Source of the DNA: JBHOQS01 sp042408875
GTDB lineage: Bacteria; Chloroflexota; UBA11872; JBHOQS01
Length of the DNA: 64,000 bases
Assembly: GCA_042408875.1 (NCBI GenBank)
Contig: JBHOQS010000009.1
Span: forward strand, 1-64,000
Direction: 5' to 3'
Below are positions 17,056 through 25,125 of this stretch, one piece after another. Both the position numbers and the translations under genes were made by a program. The notes beneath the pieces are model-generated. The model made no database searches, was not told the DNA's origin, and saw nothing but the letters and a program-made list of their open reading frames with translations. Within the stretch, counting starts at the first letter, position 1; every line of letters begins with the position of its first letter.

Positions 17056-18048
17056 ATGGTCAGCAGCGTGCGTGTACGTCGCACCTTCGTCGAAGCGATC
17101 GTCGAGGCCATTGCCGTCGAGATGCGCTTGGACGATCGCGTCTTCCTGATGGGCCAGGACGTCGGTGTTTTCGGCGGCCCGATGCGCGGCAGTGCCGGCC
17201 TCTACGAGGAATTCGGACCGCGGCGAGTACGGGACACGCCGATCTCGGAGGCCGCCATGGTCGGGGCGGCGGTAGGCGCAGCCCTGATGGGCAAGCGGCC
17301 TATTGTAGAGATCTCCTTCGCCGAGTTCCTGCCCTGCTGCATGAACCAGATCGTGCTCCAGGCAGCGAACATCCACTACATGACCGCGGGCGCGGCCAGC
17401 GTGCCGATGGTGCTCCGCACGCGGCTGGGCGACGGGCCGTACCGCGGCCACCCGCAGTGCTATGAGTCCTGGTTCCCGCATGTGCCCGGCCTGAAGGTGG
17501 TCATGCCGGCCCTGCCGCGCGACGCCTACGGCCTGATGCGCGCAGCTATCCGCGATCCGAACCCTGTGCTCTTCTTCGAGCACATGCAGCTCTACCACAC
17601 GCTGCGTGATGCGTTCACCGGCGACGAGCCGATCGTGCCGATCGGGCAGGCGAACGTCGTGCGCGAGGGCACCGACGTCACGGTCGTGGCTACTGCCTGG
17701 ATGGTGCACAAAGCCCTGCAGGCCGCCGAGCGTTTGGAGCAGACCGAGGGTATCTCCGTCGAGGTCGTGGACCTCCGCACACTGGCACCGCTGGACATGG
17801 ATACGATCATCCGGTCGGTGCGCAAGACGGCTCGCCTGGTGGTGGCGCACGAGAGCTGGAAGATCATGGGCATCGGCGCTGAAATCGCCGCCGCGATCGC
17901 CGAGGAAGCGTTCGACGCATTAGATGCGCCGATCGTGCGGGTTGGTGCTCCACACATCCCGGTCCCGTCTGCCAAGACGCTGCGCGATCTCTTCCTGCCC
18001 AGCGCCGACGACGTGGCATCAGCGGTGCTGCGCGTGGTACGGTTCTAA
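17056..18048 (+). CDS. Alpha-ketoacid dehydrogenase E1 component, beta subunit
   Basis: This 330-residue protein is the beta chain of a thiamine diphosphate-dependent pyruvate or branched-chain 2-oxoacid dehydrogenase. Family motifs are AIVEAIAVEMRLDDRVFLMGQDVGVFGG at the N-terminus, DTPISEAAMVGAAVGAALMG near residue 68 with the cofactor-activating Glu, and VEVVDLRTLAPLD near 240. The C-terminal transketolase domain includes VAHESWKIMGIGAEIAA. The E1-alpha, E2 and E3 genes are not in the window, which is unusual. ATG 17056 follows a weak ribosome binding site and an extended -10 promoter. Confidence 0.88.
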   Translation: MVSSVRVRRTFVEAIVEAIAVEMRLDDRVFLMGQDVGVFGGPMRGSAGLYEEFGPRRVRDTPISEAAMVGAAVGAALMGKRPIVEISFAEFLPCCMNQIVLQAANIHYMTAGAASVPMVLRTRLGDGPYRGHPQCYESWFPHVPGLKVVMPALPRDAYGLMRAAIRDPNPVLFFEHMQLYHTLRDAFTGDEPIVPIGQANVVREGTDVTVVATAWMVHKALQAAERLEQTEGISVEVVDLRTLAPLDMDTIIRSVRKTARLVVAHESWKIMGIGAEIAAAIAEEAFDALDAPIVRVGAPHIPVPSAKTLRDLFLPSADDVASAVLRVVRF

Positions 18049-18057
18049 TGTCTAATG

Positions 18058-18118
18058 CGTAGTACGTACTACGTAAGCCTAGCCACCTAGTGTGTGCTAC
18101 GTAAGCCCAGCCACCCAG
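18058..18118. repeat. Perfect 16-bp palindrome and imperfect 22-bp direct repeats
   Basis: CGTAGTACGTACTACG (18058-18073) is a perfect palindrome starting ten bases after the E1-beta stop. It overlaps the first of two 22-nt direct repeats (18069-18090 and 18097-18118, two C/T differences, period 28; core CTACGTAAGC). It could be a regulatory array for rpiB, a remnant of a small element, or a terminator, but there is no T run. Confidence 0.7.
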
Positions 18119-18209
18119 CGCCACCTTGAAGTACGGACGTTGCCTGAGGGTTGGTGGTCTGCCTGGGCTTACGGAGTATGCATTGCGCAGTACTCCCGGA
18201 GGTGTTCCT

Positions 18210-18698
18210 ATGCGCATCGCATTTGGCAGCGACGAACGGACGCACCTGACCGATGTGCTTATTGAGGAGCTAAAGCAGCGCGGACACGAGGTAGAAGTGT
18301 ACGGGCCCCCAGCCGGCACCCAGGAGCTCTGGCCTGACGTGGCACGGCAGGTGGCCGAGCGCGTGGCGTCTGGCGTGGTCGATCAGGGCATCGTCTGCTG
18401 CTGGACCGGCACCGGAGTGAGCATCGCCGCTAACAAGGTGCCCGGCGTACGGGCAGCGCTCTGCGCCGATGCCGAAACGGCGCGCGGGGCGCGACTGTGG
18501 AACGATGCCAATGTCCTGGCGCTCAGCTTGCGACTCACCTCCGAGGCCGTGGCACGGGAGATCCTGGACGCCTGGTTCAGCACGGCGCCGAGCCAGAGCG
18601 AGGATGATATCCAGTGCATTCGCCGTGTGCGCGAGATCGAGCGGCGTTACATCGCCGCTGGCGAGCCCATCGGCGCGCGGGCGGGCGAGCCGGCGTAG
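18210..18698 (+). CDS. rpiB: RpiB/LacA/LacB family sugar-phosphate isomerase
   Basis: This 162-residue isomerase probably interconverts ribose 5-phosphate and ribulose 5-phosphate in the pentose phosphate pathway. Features are MRIAFGSDE at the N-terminus, the substrate-binding and catalytic region QGIVCCWTGTGVSIAANKVPGVRAALC (Cys of the family motif present), and RLWNDANVLALSLR. The ATG at 18210 is preceded by GGAGGT seven bases upstream, excluding the longer frame. The first residue after the usual DH pair is DE rather than DHAG, so related C3/C5 isomerase activities cannot be excluded. Nearby zwf-opcA support the pathway. Confidence 0.87.
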   Translation: MRIAFGSDERTHLTDVLIEELKQRGHEVEVYGPPAGTQELWPDVARQVAERVASGVVDQGIVCCWTGTGVSIAANKVPGVRAALCADAETARGARLWNDANVLALSLRLTSEAVAREILDAWFSTAPSQSEDDIQCIRRVREIERRYIAAGEPIGARAGEPA

Positions 18699-18705
18699 CT
18701 TGCGG

Positions 18706-19176
18706 TTAGCTACCCGTGGCGCCGGCACCAGCCTCTGCTAGCAGTGCGTCAAGGTCCAGCCGCGCTGTCCTCCCGCCCCACAGTGGCCGCCCCTCGCCCC
18801 GCGTGTCCACATAAAGTTCGATCCCGTTGCCGTCGGGATCGGCGAAGTAGAGGGCTTGGCTGATGCCGTAGTCCACAGCGGCCTCGAGCTCGACTCCGTG
18901 GTCTCGCAGCGTGCGGTACGCCTCGGCCAGCGCACGGCGGTCCGGCAGCTCAATGGCGAAGTGGAACAGGCCCACCATGTGCGGCTGCGGGCGCGCGGCG
19001 TCTGCGCCGAGCTCCTGGAGAGCGATGTCATGGTGATGCCAGCCGGCGGTGAGGAAGAGGTAGGGGCCGACGCGCTCGGTGACACGGAACCCCAGCACCT
19101 CGGTGTAGAACCGGGCGGCGCGGGCCAGGTCCGAGACCTTCAGGTGCACGTGCCCAATCTCACCTGCGATGGCCAT
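18706..19176 (-). CDS. VOC (glyoxalase/extradiol dioxygenase-like) superfamily protein
   Basis: This protein of about 156 residues has one pair of VOC modules. The first starts GHVHLKVSDLARAARFYTEVLGF, and the second includes VGLFHFAIELPD and DPDGNGIELYVDT. The His of the first module, the His of GLFHF and the Glu of GIELY are typical metal ligands. The substrate is unknown; fosfomycin resistance, glyoxalase or dioxygenase roles are all possible. The ATG (19174-19176) overlaps the 3' end of the sulfurtransferase gene by 17 bp, so the two are translated together. Confidence 0.83.
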   Translation of the reverse strand: MAIAGEIGHVHLKVSDLARAARFYTEVLGFRVTERVGPYLFLTAGWHHHDIALQELGADAARPQPHMVGLFHFAIELPDRRALAEAYRTLRDHGVELEAAVDYGISQALYFADPDGNGIELYVDTRGEGRPLWGGRTARLDLDALLAEAGAGATGS

Positions 19177-20047
19177 CTGACGGCTCCCCGGTTTCGATCG
19201 GCAGGTCGGGCCGGTTCCCCCACTCCTCCCAGGACCCGTCGTAGACGGCAACGTCCTGGTAACCAAGCATACGCAGAATAAACGCCGTATGGGCGGCGCG
19301 CACCCCGCCCTGGCAATAGGTAATCACCGGGCGGTCGGGCGTCACGCCCTTGGACCCGTACATCCGTCGCAGCGCATCGTCCGGCAGCACGCGCCGGTCG
19401 GGCTCAGGCACCGTGTCCTGCCAGTACACCCACACTGCGCCCGGGATGCGCCCGCCGCGGGCAGCGCGCCGCTCTTCGCCGGTGAACTCGGTCCAGCGAC
19501 GCACATCCAGCAGGACTGTATTGCGGCGCTCCAGCGCGGCCAGTACATCGTCCACGGTGGCGATGCGGATCAGCGGCGGCCGAATGGTAAACCGGCCCGG
19601 CGGCACCTGCGGGACTTCAGTCGTAAGCGGACGCCCTTCCCGCTCCCAGGCCACAACCCCGCCATCCAGCAGTTTTACCCTGTCATGGCCGTACCGAAGC
19701 AGCCCAAGCCACAGCCTAGCAGCGTAGTGGCCGCCATCCTGGTCATAGGCGATTACCAGCGTATCATCGCTGATACCCAGGCGCTCCATAGCGCGGGCGA
19801 ACTGCTCTGGCGGCGCCAGCATCATCCGCACCGGGTGGTTAAGGTCGGTGATCTCGCGCGACCAGTCCAGGTACACCGCCCCCGGGATGTGGCCCTGGCG
19901 ATACGCCTCCTCCCCGGAATAGTCGAAGGAGAACCGGCAGTCTACGATGCGCAGTCCAGGATCGTCGAGATGCTGCGCCAGCCATGCAGTGCTCACCAGC
20001 ATCTCGTCTCGCTGTGAGGGAGCTCCGGTAGAGACAGGCTCAGGCAT
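19160..20047 (-). CDS. Two-domain sulfurtransferase (rhodanese, SseA type)
   Basis: This 295-residue protein has two rhodanese domains (residues 15-130 and 165-285). The C-terminal domain carries the active Cys in ITYCQGGVRAAH. The N-terminal domain has Asp in the equivalent loop (IAYDQDGGHYA), as is normal for the inactive half. Signatures IVDCRFSFDY, GHIPGAVYLDW and LLDVRRWTEFTGE are clear. It transfers sulfur from thiosulfate or 3-mercaptopyruvate to an acceptor such as cyanide or a thiol. The VOC gene overlaps its 3' end. A repeated TACAGTCTGTA element lies 40-60 bp upstream. Confidence 0.92.
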   Translation of the reverse strand: MPEPVSTGAPSQRDEMLVSTAWLAQHLDDPGLRIVDCRFSFDYSGEEAYRQGHIPGAVYLDWSREITDLNHPVRMMLAPPEQFARAMERLGISDDTLVIAYDQDGGHYAARLWLGLLRYGHDRVKLLDGGVVAWEREGRPLTTEVPQVPPGRFTIRPPLIRIATVDDVLAALERRNTVLLDVRRWTEFTGEERRAARGGRIPGAVWVYWQDTVPEPDRRVLPDDALRRMYGSKGVTPDRPVITYCQGGVRAAHTAFILRMLGYQDVAVYDGSWEEWGNRPDLPIETGEPSDGHRR

Positions 20048-20086
20048 GGATCACGTACCTCTTTGCTGTGTGCTGTTTACACATTT

Positions 20087-20106
20087 ACAGTCTGTAACAG
20101 TCTGTA
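20087..20106 (-). promoter_or_regulatory. Tandem operator-like repeat upstream of the sulfurtransferase gene
   Basis: ACAGTCTGTA is tandemly duplicated (20087-20096, 20097-20106). With the preceding T the first unit forms the odd palindrome TACAG-T-CTGTA. It lies 40-59 bp upstream of the sulfurtransferase start, a usual place for a repressor or activator site. Confidence 0.45.
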
Positions 20107-20152
20107 TACGATCTAGTGTTCAACAGGTTCGTGCGTCCAGCACGCGAGTGCG

Positions 20153-21094
20153 TCAAGACGGCTGAACAGACGGCGAGGGGAGCTGGCCGGGCTGGACTGG
20201 CACAGGGCGGCGGAAGAAGGCATCGATACGCTGGTAATACTCCTCGCCGGCCACCACACGGCATTGTACATGGTCGCACTCGGGGATAAGCCAGAGCTCC
20301 TTGGGCTCGCCGGCCGCCTGGTAGAGCTGCTCGCTATGAGCAGCGAGCACCAGGCCATCGTCGCAGCCGTGGATGAGCAGCACCGGCCGAGGAGCGATAG
20401 CGCTGATGCACTCCACCGGCTTCACGTCGGTAACATGAGCGCTGGTGAAGAGCTGGGCAAAGGCGGTCACCGGTCGGGCGAAGAGCCAGCCAGGGGCGTG
20501 CACGAACGCCTCGAAGGTGGTCTGCAGCGCCTGCTCGAGCGTGGCAAAGGGGCAGTCGGCGACTACCCAGCGCAGGGTAGGACAGACGGCGGCGGCCATG
20601 ATCGCCGCGGCCCCGCCCATGCTCACGCCGAGGATGCCAATACGGTCGACGTCGATCTCCGGGCGTATGCACAGGAACTCAACCGCCCCGAGGATATCGT
20701 TCACCTCGCGCAGCCCGACAGTCGTGCATGACCCACCGCTCTCGCCGTGGCCGCGAAAGTCGAAGAGGAGCACGCCATAGCCGCGCCGACGTAGCTCGAG
20801 GGCGACATCCTGCACCTCGGTGCGGTTGGTGCCCAGGCCATGGCACAGGATCACACAGTGGGCCCCATCACCGGAGAGCTCCGGCGAGGGCGGACTGTAC
20901 CAGCCGCTAATCGGCACACCGTCGGCGGCCTGGAAGGTAACCGTCTCAAAGGGGGGCTGTGGCGACACATACTCCGCTGGGCGCCAGGTACGATCAGGCC
21001 GGATCACGTGCCAGGCCATCCACGCCGCCGTGGCCAGATACCCGGCCACCGCAAGCGCCGCCAGCGCAGCAACCCACCCCAGCCAGACCGGCAT
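20153..21094 (-). CDS. Membrane-anchored alpha/beta hydrolase
   Basis: This 313-residue protein has one N-terminal transmembrane segment (residues 5-28) and an alpha/beta hydrolase fold. The oxyanion region is LCHGLGTNR, the nucleophile Ser is in GVSMGG near residue 160, the acidic residue is in HGCDDGLV near 250, and the catalytic His in ECDHVQC near 275. RGHGESGG is also typical. The family covers esterases, peptidases and lipases of the BAAT/FrsA-like type, so the substrate is open. The hydrolase domain probably faces outward. It stands alone between the sulfurtransferase and guaB. Confidence 0.85.
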   Translation of the reverse strand: MPVWLGWVAALAALAVAGYLATAAWMAWHVIRPDRTWRPAEYVSPQPPFETVTFQAADGVPISGWYSPPSPELSGDGAHCVILCHGLGTNRTEVQDVALELRRRGYGVLLFDFRGHGESGGSCTTVGLREVNDILGAVEFLCIRPEIDVDRIGILGVSMGGAAAIMAAAVCPTLRWVVADCPFATLEQALQTTFEAFVHAPGWLFARPVTAFAQLFTSAHVTDVKPVECISAIAPRPVLLIHGCDDGLVLAAHSEQLYQAAGEPKELWLIPECDHVQCRVVAGEEYYQRIDAFFRRPVPVQPGQLPSPSVQPS

Positions 21095-21664
21095 CGCACT
21101 GTCCCTCGCTCTGTTCGCGTATATCTAGGTCCTTCCCCTTGCGGCAATCCCCCTTACGTCTCTGGAGCTCGCGATGTTCACACAAACAGGCTTCCACCGA
21201 GCCCGTAGCCAGGCAGGCAGCGCGCAGCCCCAGTGTAGCGCGCTGCGGCAAGAGCATGCAACGCAGGGCCCTCACCCCAGCCTCTCTCCCGCGCTGCGGG
21301 AGAGGATAAGGGCGAAGGATCGTTCGCCCCTACGCAATAGGAGGGAGAGCTCGGGTCTATCTCCTGAGCGCGGCGGGAGAGGGAAAGAGCTTGACTTCGG
21401 TGCTTGCCTGGAAGGCACGGATTTCCGGCAGACCGACCTGCCCATACCAACCCGCAAGCAGCAGGCCAGCTTCAGTGCCGGCACTCTAGTGCCAGCATCC
21501 TGTTCTGCTAGCCCCCAAGGGGCAGTGCTCATCCGACCTGCGGGCAGACCTCCTGCAAGTCCGGCAGCGAGAGGGCCACAAACGACGGCAGACCCAACCC
21601 TGCCAGAGAACGGAAAGGGCGCCACGCCCGCGCAGCCGGCCCCAAAGGGGGGCAGTCCGCGTCC
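21095..21664. other. 570-nt gap holding an intergenic hairpin repeat
   Basis: No gene is supported. The stretch 21269-21357 has the look of common intergenic repeats of large bacterial genomes. It has a hairpin TCTCCCGC-loop-GCGGGAGA (21285-21292 with 21296-21303), then an imperfect palindrome around GGGCGAAGGATCGTTCGCCC (21310-21329), then pyrimidine-poor sequence. The remainder is low-information GC-rich DNA, with a small GCCCCTTGGGGG palindrome near 21515. Confidence 0.5.
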
Positions 21665-23203
21665 CTACCGGCCCCAGTAGTTCGGCGCTTCTTTCGAGAT
21701 CACCACGTCATGGGGATGGCTCTCGCGGACGCCGGACGAGGTGATGCGCACGAAGCGCGCCTTGCGTTTCATCTCAGGGATATCGCGAGCGCCAACGTAC
21801 CACATGCCGGCGCGCAGCCCACCGACGAGCTGGAACACCAGGTTCGAGAGCGGCCCCTTGTACGGCACCCGCCCCTCAACGCCCTCCGGCACGAGCTTAC
21901 CCAGGCTGGCGCCGCTGGCTTCGTCCTGGCGGTAGCGGTCGCTGGAGTAGCGCTCCTTCATGGCGGCGATGGAGCCCATGCCGCGGTATTCCTTGTAGCG
22001 CTCGCCCTGGAACAGGATGATCTCGCCGGGGCTCTCGTCTACGCCGGCGAAGAGGGAGCCGATCATGACCGAATCAGCGCCGGCGGCGATAGCCTTGGCG
22101 ATATCGCCGGAGTACTGGATGCCGCCATCAGCGATGACCGGCACGCCATACGGCGCCGCCGCCCGCGCACACTCGAAGATGGCAGTGAGCTGCGGCATAC
22201 CCGCACCCGCCACCACGCGGGTAGTGCAGATCGCGCCGGGCCCGATACCTACCTTGATCGCATCGGCGCCGGCCTCGATCAGATCGCGCGCCCCCTCAGC
22301 CGTGCCCACGTTGCCGGCGACGACGTCTACATAAGGGAAGGCCTGCTTGACCCGCCGCAGCGTGTTTAAGACAAATGTCGAGTGCCCGTGCGCGGTATCG
22401 ATGACTAGGACATCCACGCCCTCGGCCACCAGCGCCTCAGCCCGCTCCAGGGCCGCCGGGTCGGTGCCACTGGCCGCCGCCACCCGCAGGCGGCCCTGGC
22501 TATCCTTGCTCGCCAGCGGAAACTGGATGCGCTTCTCGATGTCCTTGACCGTGATCAGCCCTTTCAGCCGGTTCTCGGCGTCCACGATGGGCAGCTTCTC
22601 GATCTTATAGCGGTGCAGGATCTCCTTCGCCTGCTCGACCGTCGTGCCGACCGGTGCGGTGATCAGGCGCTCCCGGGTCATCACTTCACGAATGGGTCGG
22701 TCGAGGTTCGTCTCGAAGCGGATGTCCCGGTTCGTCAGGATGCCGACCAGCCGGCCGGTCTCGTCAGTAATTGGCACGCCAGAGATGTGGTAGCGAGCCA
22801 TCACGGCGGTGGCGTCGGAGAGGCGGTCGTTCGGGCGGAGCGTGATCGGCTCGACGATCATACCCCACTCGGAGCGCTTCACCTTGTCCACCTCGGCCGC
22901 CTGCGCCTCGATGGAGAGGTTGCGATGGATTACCCCAATGCCGCCCTCCCGGGCGATTGCGATCGCCATCCGCGCTTCAGTGACCGTGTCCATCGCGGCG
23001 GAGACGAGGGGGATATTCAACCGCACGTTGCGGGTGAAATACGTGGCAGTAGAGACTTCTGCCGGAGGGGTATCGGCCAGGCCGGGCACCAGCAAGACGT
23101 CGTCAAAGGTGAGACCTTCACGCCCGAACTTCTCGTCGATCTCTGTAGCCTCATCGTGTATCCCGGCGCGAGCGCCGGTGCACAAGTAATGTTCGGTCAG
23201 CAT
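21665..23203 (-). CDS. guaB: Inosine-5'-monophosphate dehydrogenase
   Basis: This 512-residue enzyme converts IMP to XMP with NAD+, the committed step of GTP synthesis. The TIM barrel starts GLTFDDVLLVP (residues 30-40), is interrupted by two CBS domains (about 112-228), and resumes with VDVLVIDTAHGHS and AGNVGTAEGARDLIEAGADAIKVGIGPG. The catalytic Cys326 lies in GPGAICTTRV, and the flap region has YRGMGSIAAM. The N-terminal 28 residues are longer than usual, so the start may lie further in. It is divergent from nothing close by and is probably monocistronic. Confidence 0.95.
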   Translation of the reverse strand: MLTEHYLCTGARAGIHDEATEIDEKFGREGLTFDDVLLVPGLADTPPAEVSTATYFTRNVRLNIPLVSAAMDTVTEARMAIAIAREGGIGVIHRNLSIEAQAAEVDKVKRSEWGMIVEPITLRPNDRLSDATAVMARYHISGVPITDETGRLVGILTNRDIRFETNLDRPIREVMTRERLITAPVGTTVEQAKEILHRYKIEKLPIVDAENRLKGLITVKDIEKRIQFPLASKDSQGRLRVAAASGTDPAALERAEALVAEGVDVLVIDTAHGHSTFVLNTLRRVKQAFPYVDVVAGNVGTAEGARDLIEAGADAIKVGIGPGAICTTRVVAGAGMPQLTAIFECARAAAPYGVPVIADGGIQYSGDIAKAIAAGADSVMIGSLFAGVDESPGEIILFQGERYKEYRGMGSIAAMKERYSSDRYRQDEASGASLGKLVPEGVEGRVPYKGPLSNLVFQLVGGLRAGMWYVGARDIPEMKRKARFVRITSSGVRESHPHDVVISKEAPNYWGR

Positions 23204-23427
23204 GGCTCCTCGTCCTGGCTGGCTCTACGCAGCGCGACGTGACTCCTTTGACTCTTTGACTCCCAGTCGCTCGATGCAAGGTTAAGGCCCATCAGGAACC
23301 CGCGCGCCAGGGCAACGACAACGAACACGCATACGTATTTAACGAATTCTACCCTGTCACTGCCGTATGTCACAAATGAGAACGCAGCGGCTACGGCACG
23401 CCCATGCAGACACGCCGCGTGGCGCGC

Positions 23428-24059
23428 TCAGGGAGTAGGGTCCGGCGCGCCGGCAAACAAGCCGGCCACAGGCACCCGAACGGGGAGCGTAGGAGAGACC
23501 AGCTCGTCCTGTGCACCGAACAGGCGACCCTGGACGTAATCGCCAAGCGAAGGGTCCGGCCGGGCGCAGACCAGGACATCGCAGCTACCCGGTCGCACGA
23601 TCCAGTACTCCGACACGCCCGCCCGCGCGTAGGCAGCGCGCTTGATCTGGGTATCGAGCTCGGGATTGGCCGGGGAAAGCACCTCTACCAGCAGCGCCGG
23701 CACGCCAAAGACGCGGCGCTCACGAAGCATGTGCAGATCACCGGCGCGCACGACCAGCACGTCGGGCTGCACCGGATCACAGCCGGGCATGAACACGCCA
23801 AACAGCCGGGCATGAACACGCCAATAGGTGCAAAGAGGGTCAGGCCTGCGCCGGTGCGGTCAACCTGTTCCACGAGAGCCAGGACGATCTGCCGCACCAC
23901 TCACTGGTGAAAACTGCTGAGGGCGGTGCTCAGGTACAGCACTCCATCAATGACCTCGTAGCGGTTCCCATCCTCCGGCAGCTCCTCCCAGCGGGCGCGG
24001 TTCCAGTTTGCATCCGGAGAGCGCAGGACGAATTCAGGCGAGGGCTTCGTGGTGGCCAT
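23428..24059 (-). pseudogene. Uma2 family gene broken by a nonsense codon and a 23-bp duplication
   Basis: Three fragments in two frames rebuild one Uma2 protein. The first (ATG 24057-24059) reads to TALSSFHQ and meets TGA at 23901-23903, where relatives have Arg (HQRVV); a CGA to TGA change explains it. Reading through gives VVRQIVLALVEQ to APIGVFMPGC, where a perfect 23-bp tandem duplication (23780-23825) shifts the frame. Removing one copy restores GVFMPGCDPVQPDVLVV and the conserved PALLVEVLSP, AYARAGVSEYWIV. The gene is therefore inactive at two places. Confidence 0.88.
23780..23825. repeat. 23-bp perfect tandem duplication inside the Uma2 pseudogene
   Basis: Copies at 23780-23802 and 23803-23825 are identical (core CCGGGCATGAACACGCC). 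Because 23 is not a multiple of three, the duplication is the direct cause of the frame loss. Confidence 0.95.
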
Positions 24060-24134
24060 CGGCAACGCTCCGTGCACAGGCTGCACCGGCAGCCCTCTAC
24101 CCATGTACCGTTTCCAGAGAGTACCGTCTACAAG

Positions 24135-25022
24135 CTACAAGAGCTTCTTCAGCGCCTCCTCCAGCTCATCCAGGGGCGCACCGCCCTCGAACTTCTCAGC
24201 CAGCAGGCCGGTGCGATCCACCAGGAAGGTCCACGGCTCGCTGGTCAGGCCCCACTCCTCGACCGGCTTGGCCACCACGCGGTTCTTTGGATCAGTATAA
24301 ATCTCGATGTGCACGAAGTTGGCGCGCTCACCGTAGCGCTTTTTGAGCTCCTGCACCACGCCGAGCTGGGGCGCGCAGGTCTGGCTGACGCAGTAACCGG
24401 GCGTGGCAAAGAGCGCCACCAGGGGCTTGCCCCGCGTGAGCGCGTCGGCGATGGTGATGGTATGCATATCGCAGGGCGGCACGTTCGAGCAGATCTCAGC
24501 GAGGTTCGCCACGTCCTTCGCCAGGGGATGCTGCGAGGGCGGGACAGGCTGGCCGATGGCAGGCGTGCGGCTCTTCTCCGCCACCTGGAAGGGCGCGCGC
24601 ACCGGCGCAAAGGGCTTGCCATTCCTTGTGCCGGTCACCTCGACGCCCCACTGCCCGGGCGCATCGAAAGTCACCCGGGCGATGTAGAGGCCCTTGGTCT
24701 TCAGATCCACGTAGCGGAACGCCGCATCGGCCTCGGCCTTGGGCGTGGCCGAGACAGCGCGGAGCTGCGCGTCGAGCTGGTAGAAACGCAGGTGCACGGA
24801 GGCATCAGGCACCGGCCTGTTATTGGCATCCAGCAGCCCCATGGCGAAGCGATTGGGCCCCACCGCAAGGTCCGTGCTGGGGATGACGGCAAGTGCCGGC
24901 ACCCCCGCCGGGCCCTGCTCGGGCGCGGCCGGCCTGGGCGGGGCAGCACAGGCAGCCGCCAGCGCACCGATCAGGGGAACGCCTGCACCGACCAGGACAC
25001 GACGCGAGAAGGAAGTAGCCAT
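24135..25022 (-). CDS. Exported lipoprotein with thioredoxin-like (TlpA-type) domain
   Basis: This protein of about 295 residues has a signal peptide (FSRRVLVGAGVPLIGALAAAC) and a lipidated Cys near residue 25. An Ig-like beta domain of about 100 residues follows (FAMGLLDANNRPVPDASVHLRFY to WGVEVTGTRNGKP). The C-terminal half is thioredoxin-like, with GKPLVALFATPGYCVSQTCAP, where the two Cys are separated by four residues (CVSQTC), a SCO/peroxiredoxin-like spacing rather than CXXC. Redox or copper handling outside the membrane is plausible. The inner ATG (25020-25022) begins the signal peptide. Confidence 0.78.
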   Translation of the reverse strand: MATSFSRRVLVGAGVPLIGALAAACAAPPRPAAPEQGPAGVPALAVIPSTDLAVGPNRFAMGLLDANNRPVPDASVHLRFYQLDAQLRAVSATPKAEADAAFRYVDLKTKGLYIARVTFDAPGQWGVEVTGTRNGKPFAPVRAPFQVAEKSRTPAIGQPVPPSQHPLAKDVANLAEICSNVPPCDMHTITIADALTRGKPLVALFATPGYCVSQTCAPQLGVVQELKKRYGERANFVHIEIYTDPKNRVVAKPVEEWGLTSEPWTFLVDRTGLLAEKFEGGAPLDELEEALKKLL

Positions 25023-25125
25023 AAGGCTTGCATGCTCCTGTTCAGACAGCCACACAGGGCAGGGCGTTTTGAGACCTTGCTACTCTCACGGCCCTCTAGG
25101 GCCCCACAGACTACGGTCCTAGAAA

